In this document: piece by piece, positions 25,932 to 37,133 of the stretch
Position numbering within the stretch: position 1 is the stretch's first letter
Layout of the letters: every line of letters starts with the position of its first letter
Assembly (NCBI GenBank): GCA_021209875.1
Contig: JAGYVD010000002.1
Span: 4,154,001 to 4,218,000 of the forward strand
From: Rosellinia necatrix
Taxonomy: Eukaryota > Ascomycota > Sordariomycetes > Xylariales > Xylariaceae
DNA length: 64,000 nt
Direction of reading: 5' to 3'
Translations under genes and position numbers: made by a program
The notes under the pieces: generated by a model
The model's input: only the letters and a program-made list of their open reading frames with translations
What the model was told of the DNA's origin: nothing
The model's database searches: none

Positions 25932-26708
25932 ATGCCCGACAACAGAGTCACGTACCGAAGGCGCAATCCTTACAACACTACCGTAAGCATTTAGTAAATC
26001 CGAGTGAGAGGAAGACGACTAAGACCGGCCAATAGAGCAACAAGACCCGCATCGTCCGTACGCCTGGTGGTGAACTCCGGACCCTTCACATCAAGAAGTG
26101 CGTTCTTCTCCTCCATTAACCCAATCGCAGAACGTCGGTCGAGAGTCTCGGGCGGCGGCCTAAGGTTCAATTGCTGACTTTATTCCTCCAGGGCTGGCAC
26201 AGCACCGAAGTGCGGCGACTGTGGAATTAAGCTACCTGGTGTAAGTTGCAATTCTTCGTCATATCTCAATAGAAATGCCAGCAGAATAGGGGAGCGGAAA
26301 GAGATGGAATGAAGAAAAAAAATGGGCTCCGAGTGGGATGACGATATCATCTATTTACCAGTTGGTTTATGTTTGTCTGGAAATTACTAAGAGTAGGGTA
26401 ACAGGTCCCTGCCCTTCGGCCCCGCGAATACGCCCAGATCTCCAAGCCCAAGAAGACTGTCTCACGCGCCTACGGTGGTTCACGATGCAGTAACTGTGTA
26501 AAGTACGAAGCCCACGCGTCACATCCCTCAAAACGACTATTCCATATCACCATTTGAGACGCATCGGGCCCGAACAGAGCCGTATGATTTGTCAGATTGC
26601 TGACCAATACCTAACAGAGACCGTGTTGTGCGGGCTTTCCTCATAGAAGAGCAGAAAGTGGTGAAGAAGGTGCTCAAGGAGCAGGAGCAGGGTGCCAAGA
26701 AGAAATAA
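25932..26708 (+). CDS. 60S ribosomal protein eL34 (L34)
   Basis: Five short exons, 25932-25982, 26036-26097, 26192-26240, 26405-26502 and 26618-26708, give 116 residues, standard for eL34. Each joint restores the family sequence without gaps. The start VTYRRRNPYNT is diagnostic. The zinc ribbon has C45-x-x-C48 and C82-x-x-C85, and the C-terminus is a basic helix ending in Lys-Lys-Lys. The protein belongs to the large cytosolic ribosomal subunit. Four introns in a 351-nt coding sequence fits fungal ribosomal-protein genes, where introns gather near the 5' end. The promoter is shared with PRP8 on the other strand. Confidence 0.97.
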
Positions 26709-27526
26709 ACTGGTGATCGGTTCTAGGACGGAACGGTTAGGTCTTCATTGGTTTGGTGTTCGCTAGGGACATGGCTGCATTATACAAACGGCTGCGGAAA
26801 GGCTGTTTCTGCTTTGAGGGCTTTTTCTCATCGTCTAGATGATCGGAACGTATAAACGACATTTCAGACGACTCATTGTGACGCATGAGCGCCCATCACT
26901 TCCCGCGTGATGCTGGCCATTCAATACAGAGTGTGCCCAAACTGTGATCAGCAACTAGCAAACCCAAGGCCACTGCTCACATCGGCGTCGGGGACACCCT
27001 TGGAAACAATCAACGCGATTAGACGGGGCCAGATGTAAATGCGAAATGTCCACCAGGGCCTATTATGCAAACCCGTACTACGTTTAAAAAAAAAAAAAAC
27101 ACCTGAGACTCTATGGCTGCAGTCTAGCATATTATCTGTAATAATTGTCCCAAAGAATCAATAGTCCCGTTCTTCTTTAGTAAGTAATGTCGTGATTATT
27201 TTATATGCAGGTGCTATCTACTAGTGTACTACATAAATACAAGTATGCGATTCTGGAAAATGTAGTTGATGGTACCCGCCTAAGTAATCTACGTGTTTGA
27301 CCTTACCTAGAGGTACCTAGGTATCATATCACAGATATTAGGAAAGCTCTATCCTTGGCAGAGTGGGTTTATTTTGCTCGATGACGTCTCGTCCACAATT
27401 TATTCTTACGCATCGATAGAATGCGAGGTTACCTACCTTTGGCCATTCACGTGCCTAAATTCGAACACCCTAGACAAACCATCATGAATGTTTCCGACTA
27501 ACAGATAATTCTGCACGACGGTCGCT
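26709..27526. other. Intergenic, no gene seen
   Basis: Contains the eL34 3' end, a run of about 13 A near 27086-27099, and a group of TACCTAGG-like words at about 27301-27325 in front of the next gene. Confidence 0.5.
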
Positions 27527-28298
27527 ATGGCTTCTCTGATACGCGTATTCCGACCCATTGGTCCTGTGAGCGCCGCGGCTGTGCAGAGACGATGCTACCC
27601 CAGCTGCCGCCCACTCTCGACGGCAGCATCTTTCGCAACCTATCTAAGAGGCGCAAAGACCTCGACATCGTTTTCATACCCGGTCGCCTATTTCCATGCT
27701 CCCTCCCATCGTAGAAATCGCGATGGGCCGCCGCCGACCGACTTCGCTGCAATGGATGTCTTAGGCAACACACCAGTACCCTCGACGACAGTCGACATCT
27801 GTATGTCGGACGGTTTCCAATTGAACAGCGGGGCCAGGATTGAAGAAGGCGCCGGTGTTATCCTCGTCGGCGGCGAGGCGTTTGCATGGCGGCCGTGGTT
27901 GCCGCGTGGCGAGCACCGGTTACTCAATGCGAAAGGGCAGTGGGAAGTACCCAACGAGACTCTAGGCCCGCTGTCTGTATTATGGCCACGTCCGGGTACG
28001 TTTCTTTGCGCTTTTTCATTATACGGCCCCTTTTAGCGCAGACCCTACAAATTGAGATGTGATGCTAATATGGGGTGGCCCTGCAGATCTTCTAATACTA
28101 GGACTAGGTCCCGAAATCTGCCCGATCAGCCCTGAACTACGTCGGCATATCAGTAGCCTAGGCATGAGAGTGGAAATCCTCGACACCCGGAATGCCGCAG
28201 CGCAGTTTAATCTCTTAGCGACAGAGAGGGGCATCCACGACATCGCGGCCGCTCTGATACCAATCGGCTGGAAAGAGGGGATCGGGGCAAACTGGTGA
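27527..28298 (+). CDS. NDUFAF3-like mitochondrial complex I assembly factor (DUF498 family)
   Basis: Exons 27527-27995 and 28087-28298 give 226 residues; the 91-bp intron has a GTACGT donor and a CTGCAG acceptor. The N-terminus is rich in Arg, Ser and Ala with almost no acid over the first 55 residues, which fits a mitochondrial presequence. From about residue 75 to the end the protein follows the DUF498/MTH938-like fold: the LLILGLGPEI stretch, then PISPELRRHI and LDTRNAAAQFNLL, the family's most conserved parts. NDUFAF3 works with NDUFAF4 in the mitochondrial matrix at an early step of NADH:ubiquinone oxidoreductase assembly. The role here is by family. Filamentous ascomycetes keep complex I, so the call is consistent with the organism. 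Confidence 0.9.
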
Positions 28299-29369
28299 CG
28301 AGGGTGCTCCTAAACATACACTTAATAGGACTCATACCTGGCAACGTCCGATGACGTGAGGCAGGGCATCATGAAGTCACAATCCTCCCCGAAATATCAT
28401 TTCTTTCAAATACTTCGATTAAGACGTTTTCTTCATGAAGCCACACTCAATACTTTCAAAGCTTGGGTTCCGGATTTTCTAATTGTCAGCTCATTCACGA
28501 CATATCGACGTCGTCAGACTCAGGGCACCTACAAATGCCAGGTGTGCCTTATATTATACATCACCCCGACATCATTTGCTCGGCAGATTCCCTATCACGG
28601 GAGCCTTGTGCGAAAGCTTTATTTATCATACAAAGTGTAAAATGGGCTCACGTTGCCTCTGTAACGAACGGTGTTCATTCTCATCTACCTAGCCAGGCAG
28701 GTTAGTATAGACAACACCCTCTTCCGTGTATGGTTACTTGTTTTATACTCGTTATTATATTTACGGATTGGCTTTCCCGCCTCCCCCCTCCAGGCAATTC
28801 GCCACCTACCAGTAAGGTGCATCCAGTACCCCCGAGTGCCTAGGTAATGTCATACATTATATCAGGGCACAGCAATAGCCGCGTCTTGCGCATCGGAAAC
28901 CACAGGGATGTCCTGGTATACATACCAGCTGCCTGACCTGGCCACCGGGCATTCTCAGTGAGAAGGACAGTTGTCGGTGGTAATCGCTTAGTAATACCTA
29001 CTGGCAAGCTACCTCGGTAGCCGGGTAGGTAAGCATTGTGCACTGAGACATCGCATTTAACCAAAAGGTCGGAGCACGTTTCAAGGTACGGCACAAACGG
29101 CTGTGGTTCAATGGCCGTGCCTGGATCTCAAGATGGTGGTGGATCACGGGATGATGATTGGTAGATGGGGCAAGATCCAATGGCGTACCCGAGATAGTGG
29201 CACGTTGACATGACTGGGGAATTTATTAGTGGAGGCAGCCAACAAGGCTCGGATTCGCGGGCGACCAACAGGCAGGTTAGGTACCTACTGGAGGTAACCT
29301 GGGGCGTCCCCCTAGGGTAAGGTATCCGCTACTTAAACCTCACGTAAGTACCGTACCTGCCCTACCTCT

Positions 29370-29430
29370 AGGTAGGTACCTGGGTAGGTACCTGGGTAGG
29401 TACCATAAGTAGGTACCATAAGTAGGTACC
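29370..29430 (+). repeat. Tandem GGTAGGTACCTG / GTAGGTACCATAA units
   Basis: Two copies of a 12-bp unit containing GGTAGGTACCTG are followed by two copies of a 13-bp unit containing GTAGGTACCATAA. All units share the GGTACC palindrome common in intergenic DNA of this window. Confidence 0.8.
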
Positions 29431-29837
29431 AGCATACCTACTTGGATGACAGCCGGGCAGGAGGCAAGCTTGGGATGCCATGCCATGCTGGTGCATCTGC
29501 ACCATGCCACGCCACAGACAGAATACATACCGACACCAGCCTAGACCGCGATAACTTGCATTCCCTTACACATCGTCCACCCCTTACCGCAAGTTGGGAC
29601 TTATAACGATCCGACGAAACTATCGACGTTGCAATACCAACTATTTTCTCAGCTGGCCGGCTGCAGTTTATTCGCGCCGCTTAGTTCCAATACAGTTAGG
29701 CTCGTCAATGACAAGACATTGGGCACGAAGGGGACTTAAAGAGCAATCCTGTCATCTTACATCTTACCACCTTATTACTTACGTAGACTACCTAGTAGGT
29801 GAATTTGTCTGGTCTCTTCTCCCTGACCGAGCTCTCC

Positions 29838-30130
29838 TATCCCATACATACCTTACATACCTTACATACCCTTACATACCTTACATACCTTACATACCTA
29901 CTACCTACCTACTTACCTACCTACATACATACATACATACATACATACATACATACATACGTACACATATTCATTCATTATTTCTTTCTTTCATTCGTTT
30001 ATTTATCATCGCCTGATCTCTTTGAGAAGCCCAACCACACATATAAGCCTTCACTATTTACCATTTACCAACCTACCCACCTCTACTTGGTACTTGCTTT
30101 AACCTACCTACCTACCTACCTACCTACCTC
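29838..30130 (+). repeat. CATAC/CTAC/CCTA simple-sequence tract
   Basis: Imperfect ACATACCTT repeats (29845-29900), CTAC and (CATA)n (29900-29960), and (CTAC)n (30100-30128). Low-complexity DNA on one strand; its predicted peptides are artefacts. Confidence 0.85.
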
Positions 30131-30805
30131 CTTACTTACTCATGAGATACCTCCAGTAACAACTGGCTATCTCTCTTATCTCTATCCCTCCCTCTCTCTC
30201 TCTCTCTCTTTCTCTTTCTCTCTTCTTCTATTTCTCTCTCTCTCTCTCTCTTGCCCCCTCATACAATCTCGGAAGCGGTAACCCATACAACCTGACGTGT
30301 CTTTTCTAAAAGCGAACGGACGGATAAGCAGGGTTCGGGTGCCTGCTTTTCGTAGCCGTCATTTGTTCTGCATCAAAAACCAGAAGGATCGGCCATCGAA
30401 TATTCCACGCTTTCCACGCATTCCACACATTCCCCCATCGCGCCAGATATAGTAGGTACTTAAGCTCTCGCTTCTACAAAACCTTGTTGTGGCCCAACCA
30501 GAAGTCTCTTTCCTCTATCTCTTCCTGGTGAATTGAGAAGGGCGTTTCACCATCTTCGGTTCCAAAGTAAGTACAGGCCGATCGTCTCACTCGAGTCCGC
30601 CATGGTCGCCATGTCTCCTTGTTTCTTTACAATAGCACATGCAATACCACAGTACCACAGGCGCGAACCAAAACGGTCACACCTAGATAGCATCACTTTC
30701 GGGGAAGGCCGTGCTGCTGCTATACTGCCCGCGCCATTTGGACCTCTTGGACCTTTTGGACCATCTGTACCATTTTCTGTATCCGAGTAGAATCAAATAT
30801 TTACG

Positions 30806-32914
30806 ATGTCTCCGTCTTCCGCAGTCTCATTTCTCCTTAAGCCCCGTTCTGCCGGCCTCGCGCTTGCCGCCCTAGGCGGCGTGTTAGTCCTGTATCGGAT
30901 GGCCAAGGTTCGAACCGCCGTACCCGGGGCGAGGGACCCCGACGCTACGGACCCGACGCTACTACGTAGCCACTCCGAGATTAAGTCATATAAAGCGGCA
31001 CGGGCCGGCATTACCTTCCCAGGTATCCGCGTCTTCTATCGGCGCCACCCGAAGGCAGACGAGCTCCCAAAGGATCCCGCTCCACTACCGCTACTGGTTT
31101 TCATCCACGGCCTTGGAGGTTCGGTCGCGCAATTTCATCCACTCATATCCAGCCTTTCTAACTCGGCGTCGTGCCTCGCGGCCGACCTCCCGGGCTGCGG
31201 TCGTTCTCAATTTGCGCCAACATCATGGGGTGCTTACACAACTGAGAGTCTCAGCGAGCTCGTTGAGACCATTATTCGTGCTCATATCGAAGAGGGACAA
31301 GGGGTTGTGCTCATTGCTCATAGCATGGGGACTGCCATTGCCACTAACATTGCGAGCAAGCAATCTTCACATCACCCGCTGCCTCCTCTGAATGTCATGG
31401 GCGTCATCGGTATCTGCCCCCTCTCCGGCCCGCCACCAGAGGCGATGGTGCGCAATTTCCGCCGACTTCTCTGGATACCCGACTTTATCTTCAACCTCTG
31501 GAGGGCCTGGGATAGGCGGGGGGGGCCTGAGAGCGCCAGCGTCAAACGTTTTGTTGGGCCGTCTGGTGATCTCGAAGCCCGTCAGCTTCAAGATAGGTTT
31601 AATAGCCAAAGTCGCACCCCGGTCTTCCGCCGGATGGCCTGGGGCTCTTTACCTGTTTATGTTGCTGGTAAGCCAACTGGAGGACTCTTTGGAAGTGCTG
31701 CTTGGGCCGACATTGACGCGCCCATATTTCTTATTGGCGGTGAGCATGATACTGTGACGTCACCCAAAGAGGTTAGGAAAATCGAAGAGATGCTTCAAGT
31801 CGCGGCAAAAAATCGAGGAAATTTGGATGACAAGCCTCAAGAAGCTAGTGCGAGTCGAATTCCTCTCCCAGAAAGCACACTCGGCGAGGCAGCAGCTCCA
31901 GTAAACACCGACACAGCGCTGCGGGATCATATGCCACGATCTATCGAAGAAATCAGTCAAGGTGACTTCACGCGCAAACAACCCCCCCTAGCAACCGCCG
32001 AGGAACCCTTAGAAGACCCCACAACTCCAAGAGACCATCAAGAGCTTGGGTCTCTAAACTACATACCCTCACAACCGATTCATCCCAGAAAAGTCGTCAA
32101 ATCAGCTCTTCTCCCAGCAGGACACGCCTTGTTGTACACACCCGCAACAGTACGAATTCTAGCTGGACTAGTAAGTGACTTTATGAACGAGAACATCACC
32201 AGCCGTCTCTCGCTGTAAGTATCCACATACCCCTCGCTGCTTATGTTGTTATTTTAAAGCTAATGTGATGGATGATAAGTGGTTGGCAACTCCAGTATCT
32301 CTCACGTGAGGGCAAGTGGGACGTTAAGAACCTAGCGAAATGGAAAAGCGTACAGCCTGTTTCGGAGCCCATCGGCGGAATTTTCAGGGCCATGAAAACC
32401 CTCCGGGAAGTGGACGAGGAGCATTGCCCGAAGATGTTTTCGGCCAAGTGGTAAGCCGAATCTTTACGGTTTCCTGTTCACTGAGATACGGCGGCTAATA
32501 TGCATCAGGGGCAACGAGATCAAGAACGTTATTGACATCAGTCATGCTGATCCTGTTTACGATCCCCAAAGCTTTGGCAGCAGTATCAAATACCACAAGT
32601 TCCCGACTGTATCCAAGATACCTCCCACCGATGCCGAGGTACAGGGTTTCATCAACCTCGTCGATAAGGTGCGCAACGATCAGAAGCTAAGGTCGTCTTC
32701 GGAGGCCAACTGGAGCGAAGACTACGTGATCGGCGTTCACTGTCACTACGGATTCAACCGCACCGGCTACTTCCTTGTCTGCTACCTGATCGAGAGGTGC
32801 GGCTACGGCGTCCAAAAGGCTATCACGACCTTCGCCGAAGCCAGGCCTAATGGGATCCGACACTCGCATTTCCTCGACCGCCTATTTGTTCGATATTCGA
32901 ATTTCAAGGAGTAG
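30806..32914 (+). CDS. Alpha/beta-hydrolase fused to an RNA-triphosphatase-like cysteine phosphatase
   Basis: Exons 30806-32214, 32280-32450 and 32509-32914 give 661 residues. Residues about 15-32 form one hydrophobic segment, a possible membrane anchor. The hydrolase part (about 90-460) has the HGLGGS oxyanion loop, nucleophile Ser173 in AHSMG, an acid in GGEHD and a C-terminal PAGHALL histidine, so the triad looks complete; a low-complexity insert lies between acid and histidine. The last 150 residues are a cysteine phosphatase with HC-x5-R: Cys605 and Arg611 in HCHYGFNRTG. That motif and the following ARPNGI segment are closest to the triphosphatase domain of animal mRNA-capping enzymes and PIR1/DUSP11, not to protein phosphatases. 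Joining of the halves depends on the 65-bp intron at 32215-32279 (GTAAGT donor, weaker AAG acceptor). Function is unknown; 5'-RNA phosphatase activity is an inference. Confidence 0.82.
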
Positions 32915-33344
32915 ACCAAGTCTCCCCGCCCTGAGGCCAGGAAAATCACAGTTCGTTTCTATGAGTGTAGCGATTGATATTCAACATCTTGTTTTATGCA
33001 GCAAATGCTTCTCCTTTCGCAGGCAGGGTATACCCCAAGGTTGAACGCGCACTGTATGATAAGTGAGGGTTTGGACTATTCGATAGGGTTAACTAGAGGT
33101 TTCGGATATTGTCCCTTATTAATCTAGTCTTTGGGCACAGGGGTTTCACGATGAGGTCATGGTGTCGGTGTTATCATAGATTGGCTTAGGCTTAGTTTGA
33201 ATCAGCTTCCTATCTTGCAGATATTTGAATCGGACTGACCGGTGATGCGCATGTTATGTTATCTTCTGCGCAGCGTACCAGCACACACGGCCGACCTCGG
33301 AGTCAGTCCAGCCAAGATGGCGCAAGCTACCTGGTACTTATCTA

Positions 33345-33349
33345 GTAGT

Positions 33350-33402
<53 letters not shown>

Positions 33403-33440
33403 AGTAGTAGTAGTAAGTAGTAGTAGTAAGTAGTAGTAGT
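33345..33440 (+). repeat. (GTA/TAG)n microsatellite
   Basis: About 95 bp of GTA trinucleotides, interrupted three times by an extra A (GTAAGTA). Likely variable in length. Confidence 0.95.
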
Positions 33441-33441
33441 A

Positions 33442-33465
33442 TTAACGTCTAATCTAGGTGGCTGA
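33442..33465 (+). repeat. 24-bp dispersed repeat, copy 1
   Basis: The 24 bases reading TTAACGTCTAAT followed by CTAGGTGGCTGA occur identically at 53341-53364. Both copies follow an AGTAGTATTA stretch and are followed within tens of bases by TAGGTA-rich DNA, which suggests a shared relic element. Confidence 0.75.
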
Positions 33466-34268
33466 CACTGCTAGTTACAGGTAGGTAGTACCCTGAGTAG
33501 GCAATGCACCTGCCTACTTAGCTACCTAGGTAGCTATCTACCGTGATATCTGGCTGATGCGGGTACTGAAGTAGGTAGGCAAGCGGGTAGGTAGGTAGGT
33601 ACCTGGTATGCACGTCGGCTTGCATTGCATGGCTCTGCATGGTCTAAGTTGGCCCCAAAGCCAGACGACGCAACGGCGGACATGGTGGACTTCAGACCAC
33701 TTTGTTAGGTCTACAGACGCTCAGCGCCCAGCGCCGTCGGGAAAATCGAACACTATCCGGCCTAGCAAGTGTAGGTATTAAGATAGGAGCTTTGATATTT
33801 CTTTCACAACACAAATAGAAACGTGATGAGATGGCCAAAACTTGACTGCATCTCCTCGGGGTTGAGCGGGTGCCAACCGTGCCGTGACGGTACCGTCAAT
33901 ATGTGCCGTACATATATATATGTACATACATACATAATCCCCCCACTATACAACGCCTGACCGGGGGCCCCACCTGGGCAGCTCCAGTTAAGTAAGTACC
34001 TAGTTATGGTGTACAAGTAAATCGAAACACACGGGCTGACCGTTGATTCACCATTCACCAACATTTGATTTGTCTATCCGGGCTCAGGTTCCTTCTTTCA
34101 TTCTATCCAACTCCAATCTGCTATCTAAAGATGGCCCCAACCACTTTTTGACGACATTCGATCGATTCTTTCCCCTGATCACCCGCGCGCTCCGCGTCTG
34201 CCGTATGCGGAACATGCCACTTCCCATGGGCCAAGCCTCCAACCGCTTCGATTCGTCATATTCACACA

Positions 34269-37133
34269 ATGCGGCCCTTCGTGAAGGGGCGGCTGCGAGC
34301 CTTCGCATTGGTCTCGCTCGTGGTACTGCCTTTCGCCGGTGTCGCCTCCGCCCAAGCTGACGGAAGTGCCTCAACCCTCCGCGATGCCGCCAGATCGAGC
34401 CCGAGCACTCCGTCCATGGAGCCCACCTGCGAATCCCGGACCGTGAACTACATCACTGATTCATTACCCCAACAATGCCTCACTACCGGCCCCATCGCCT
34501 CGATGCCGATATCCGACACGGCCTCCGTGGTTACGACCACCAGCACCCCGACTAGCTCGGATCCCGTAGCCCATACCAGCGATGTCGTAGGTGATGACCC
34601 CGAACTGGAGGGGGAGGACCTCAGCACCGGCGCTTTCATGTCGTTCGAGGAGTGGAAGGCCATGATGGTTGCCAAGTCTGGCCCCGATGCCCTCGAAGCC
34701 AAGCCACGCAGATCCAGGGATGGGCGTGCTGACGCCCCGGGGGACGGCTTCGATAGCCTAGGAGACGAGGGCGAGATATCCTTCGACTTCGACGCCTATT
34801 CGGATAAAATCTCGGAGATTGCTTCCTCGGCTCGGCCCCGCGAGCAGGAGAAGGAAAAGAAGGAACAGGTCGAGATGGTGGCGTATGAGGAGGGCTTCAC
34901 ATATTACCGAAGTAAAGACGCCGGGACTACATGCAAGGAGAGGTTCTCTTATTCGTCCTTCGACGCCGGTGCAACGGTCAAGAAGACGGGGCCGGGGGCT
35001 AAGAACCCTACCGCCATCCTGGTGGAGAACAAGGATTCCTACATGCTGTTGGAGTGTGGCAGGAAGAACAAGTTCTTCATCGTCGAACTAAGCGACGTGA
35101 TTTTGGTCGACACCGTCGTTATCGCCAACTTCGAATTCTTCTCCAGTATGGTGCGTCAGTTCAGAGTCAGCATTAGCGACCACTACCCCGTCAAACTCGA
35201 CAAGTGGAAAGTTTTGGACACCTTCCAAGCCCGGAATTCGAGGGATATCCAGCCCTTCCTGGTAGAAAACCCCCAAGACTGGGCAAGATATCTTCGGGTA
35301 GAGATCCTCAGTCATTACGGAAATGAGTATTATTGCCCAGTGTCTCTATTGCGTGTCCATGGGCTCCGCATGCTTGATTCTTGGAAGCAAGTCGACCCAT
35401 CCGAACTGGAAGGAGAAGACGAAAGCCCCTCTTCCATTCCAGAGCCAGTAGAGGAGGACATCGAGGTGGCCGATGAACCTCAACTGGAAACGGAGGTCAT
35501 TGAACCTGTGAGAGCCAACAACTACACCATGGCCATGGAACAGAGCTGTTGGACACCGTATTGGGATGGGGCCTATTTCCAGCACACCTTTCCCCTCGTT
35601 AGCGACTGCACCCAAGCAAATGATCCAAAATTCAACGCGTCCGTTCATAGCAAGGGGCCGCGTGGGCCAGCTCCGACAGGGCCTCAATCTACTACCACCG
35701 TCGATAATGGGGTCCATTCTGCCATGCCAAATACCTCTTCAGCAGCGACCGCGGCAAGGCAGACTGCCGATCCATTAGCTGATTCGTCTAGATCTGGGTC
35801 CCCGGCCTCTGCTTTTGCAGAACGACCTATGAGCACAGGCGCTAGCATCCCATCTTCGTCTTTATCCGGATCGAGAGATAACACCCTCATCACCGCCACT
35901 ACTACATCAATGTCACAGACTGCCAACGAAAACACAATGATGCAAAATACATCGAAAGGCAAATCCTCAGCTTCAACCTCGATCAAACCCCCGTCATCAC
36001 GGTCATCAGCGAAAACTTCGCTTGGTTCACAAACCACAGTTCGCAACAAGACCAGCACACCGACCTCGCCACCGCCGTCGGCGCCAACAGTGCAGGACTC
36101 GTTCTTCAAGGCCCTAACTAAGCGGCTACAGATCCTGGAGTCGAATAGCACTTTATCTCTCCAATATATCGAGTCCCAGTCCAGATTCCTGCAAGAAGCG
36201 CTTGCTAAGCTCGAGCGCAGGCAAATCGCGAAGGTAGACCTCTTTCTTGACAAATTAAACAATACTGTCCTAGGTGAACTTCGGGAGGTTAGAATACTGT
36301 ATGATCATATTTGGCAATCTACCGTAATCGCACTCGAATCGCAACGCGAACAGACGGAGCACGAAATCGTGGCCCTAAGTACGCGGGTCGGTGTTCTAGC
36401 CGACGAGGTTGTTTTTCAAAAACGCATGGCAATTGTACAAAGTGTGCTCCTTCTTGGCTGCCTAGTCCTAGTTATCTTCTCGCGTGGCTTCGCCGGTTCC
36501 GCCGTGGAGGCGTACTATCCGAGCCAATTCCTCCCCTCGTCTCGACTAGCCTCCCCTATTCTCCCATCTACCCCCAGGGCACAACTGAAAGGTGCCCGTT
36601 CTGGCCTTCGACTATCCGGTGACCAAAGCCCCACTAACACCACACCCGTAAGGACTCGAGCGGCAAGTCGTTCCACACAAGCCAGGCCACGGATCAACGA
36701 CGACCGTAACCTAGGTCGCACCTCTGAACAGGGAAGTACTGGCTCTAAAGGAGCCAACTCCACCCTTGGAATAAGGTCAGCGACGCAGATTAGAACCCTC
36801 TCAGACCCTTCAGGTCTAGATTTCCAGCCCCCTACACCCTCTAGCATGGATGATATGGCGTATGACTCCGAGCCGGCCATGACACCGAACGGAGATTATT
36901 TCTCCGCAACTACAAGCGTGAATGGAGATCCCGCGGCTGGTGGGGGAGAAGAGGAAGAGGAAGCATCAAGGATGTATCCCGAGATGCTCGCGAGGCAGTC
37001 TGAGAGACAGCTCACCCCAACATCGGACGCAGAGGTGTCTGAATACATACTGCCACGATCGGGTAGGCCCGGCATAACGCATTCTGGCTCTACACGGAAA
37101 CCCTTACCTGCTTTGCCAGAAGATCCCGATTAA
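34269..37133 (+). CDS. SUN-domain ER membrane protein, SLP1/SUCO type
   Basis: One open frame of 954 residues without introns. Residues 1-29 form a signal peptide. A conserved MSFEEWK motif stands at about 124-130. The SUN domain covers about 225-372, from FSYSSFDAGA to LLRVHGLRML. A low-complexity Ser/Thr/Pro region follows, then a helical, likely coiled-coil stretch (about 615-718), one transmembrane segment (about 720-742) and a disordered tail rich in Ser, Thr and Pro. The early FEEW motif plus a mid-protein SUN domain and a late membrane span is the arrangement of yeast Slp1 and animal SUCO/Opt, which face the ER lumen, and differs from nuclear-envelope Sad1-type SUN proteins, where the domain is C-terminal. 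Yeast Slp1 acts with Emp65 to protect soluble proteins in the ER; that role is transferred by family. The Mei2-like gene lies downstream in opposite orientation. Confidence 0.93.
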   Translation: MRPFVKGRLRAFALVSLVVLPFAGVASAQADGSASTLRDAARSSPSTPSMEPTCESRTVNYITDSLPQQCLTTGPIASMPISDTASVVTTTSTPTSSDPVAHTSDVVGDDPELEGEDLSTGAFMSFEEWKAMMVAKSGPDALEAKPRRSRDGRADAPGDGFDSLGDEGEISFDFDAYSDKISEIASSARPREQEKEKKEQVEMVAYEEGFTYYRSKDAGTTCKERFSYSSFDAGATVKKTGPGAKNPTAILVENKDSYMLLECGRKNKFFIVELSDVILVDTVVIANFEFFSSMVRQFRVSISDHYPVKLDKWKVLDTFQARNSRDIQPFLVENPQDWARYLRVEILSHYGNEYYCPVSLLRVHGLRMLDSWKQVDPSELEGEDESPSSIPEPVEEDIEVADEPQLETEVIEPVRANNYTMAMEQSCWTPYWDGAYFQHTFPLVSDCTQANDPKFNASVHSKGPRGPAPTGPQSTTTVDNGVHSAMPNTSSAATAARQTADPLADSSRSGSPASAFAERPMSTGASIPSSSLSGSRDNTLITATTTSMSQTANENTMMQNTSKGKSSASTSIKPPSSRSSAKTSLGSQTTVRNKTSTPTSPPPSAPTVQDSFFKALTKRLQILESNSTLSLQYIESQSRFLQEALAKLERRQIAKVDLFLDKLNNTVLGELREVRILYDHIWQSTVIALESQREQTEHEIVALSTRVGVLADEVVFQKRMAIVQSVLLLGCLVLVIFSRGFAGSAVEAYYPSQFLPSSRLASPILPSTPRAQLKGARSGLRLSGDQSPTNTTPVRTRAASRSTQARPRINDDRNLGRTSEQGSTGSKGANSTLGIRSATQIRTLSDPSGLDFQPPTPSSMDDMAYDSEPAMTPNGDYFSATTSVNGDPAAGGGEEEEEASRMYPEMLARQSERQLTPTSDAEVSEYILPRSGRPGITHSGSTRKPLPALPEDPD

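Larger units (their letters stand above)
28299..30805. other. Repeat-rich intergenic region and long leader
   Basis: No gene seen in 2.5 kb. About 29280-29440 is built of GGTAGGTACC words, with short tandem units at 29370-29430. About 29838-30130 is made of CATAC, CTAC and CCTA repeats, and 30185-30252 is a CT-rich tract. The CT-rich part and the following few hundred bases probably form the promoter and leader of the hydrolase-phosphatase gene. Confidence 0.5.
32915..34268. other. Intergenic with GTA repeat and TAGGTA words
   Basis: No gene seen. Holds the 3' end of the preceding gene, a GTA trinucleotide repeat, a 24-bp sequence shared with another gap at 53.3 kb, and many TACCTAGGTA words (33480-33605). 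Runs of TATA/CATA lie at 33910-33935. The last 200 bp are the leader of the SUN gene. Confidence 0.5.

Noticed and set aside
29594..30281. Plus-strand frames rich in Tyr-Leu-Thr and Ser-Leu
   Set aside because: They are translations of CTAC, CATA and CT simple repeats.
33345..33440. Regular trinucleotide repeats considered as a CRISPR-like array
   Set aside because: There are no spacers; it is a plain GTA microsatellite in a eukaryotic genome.
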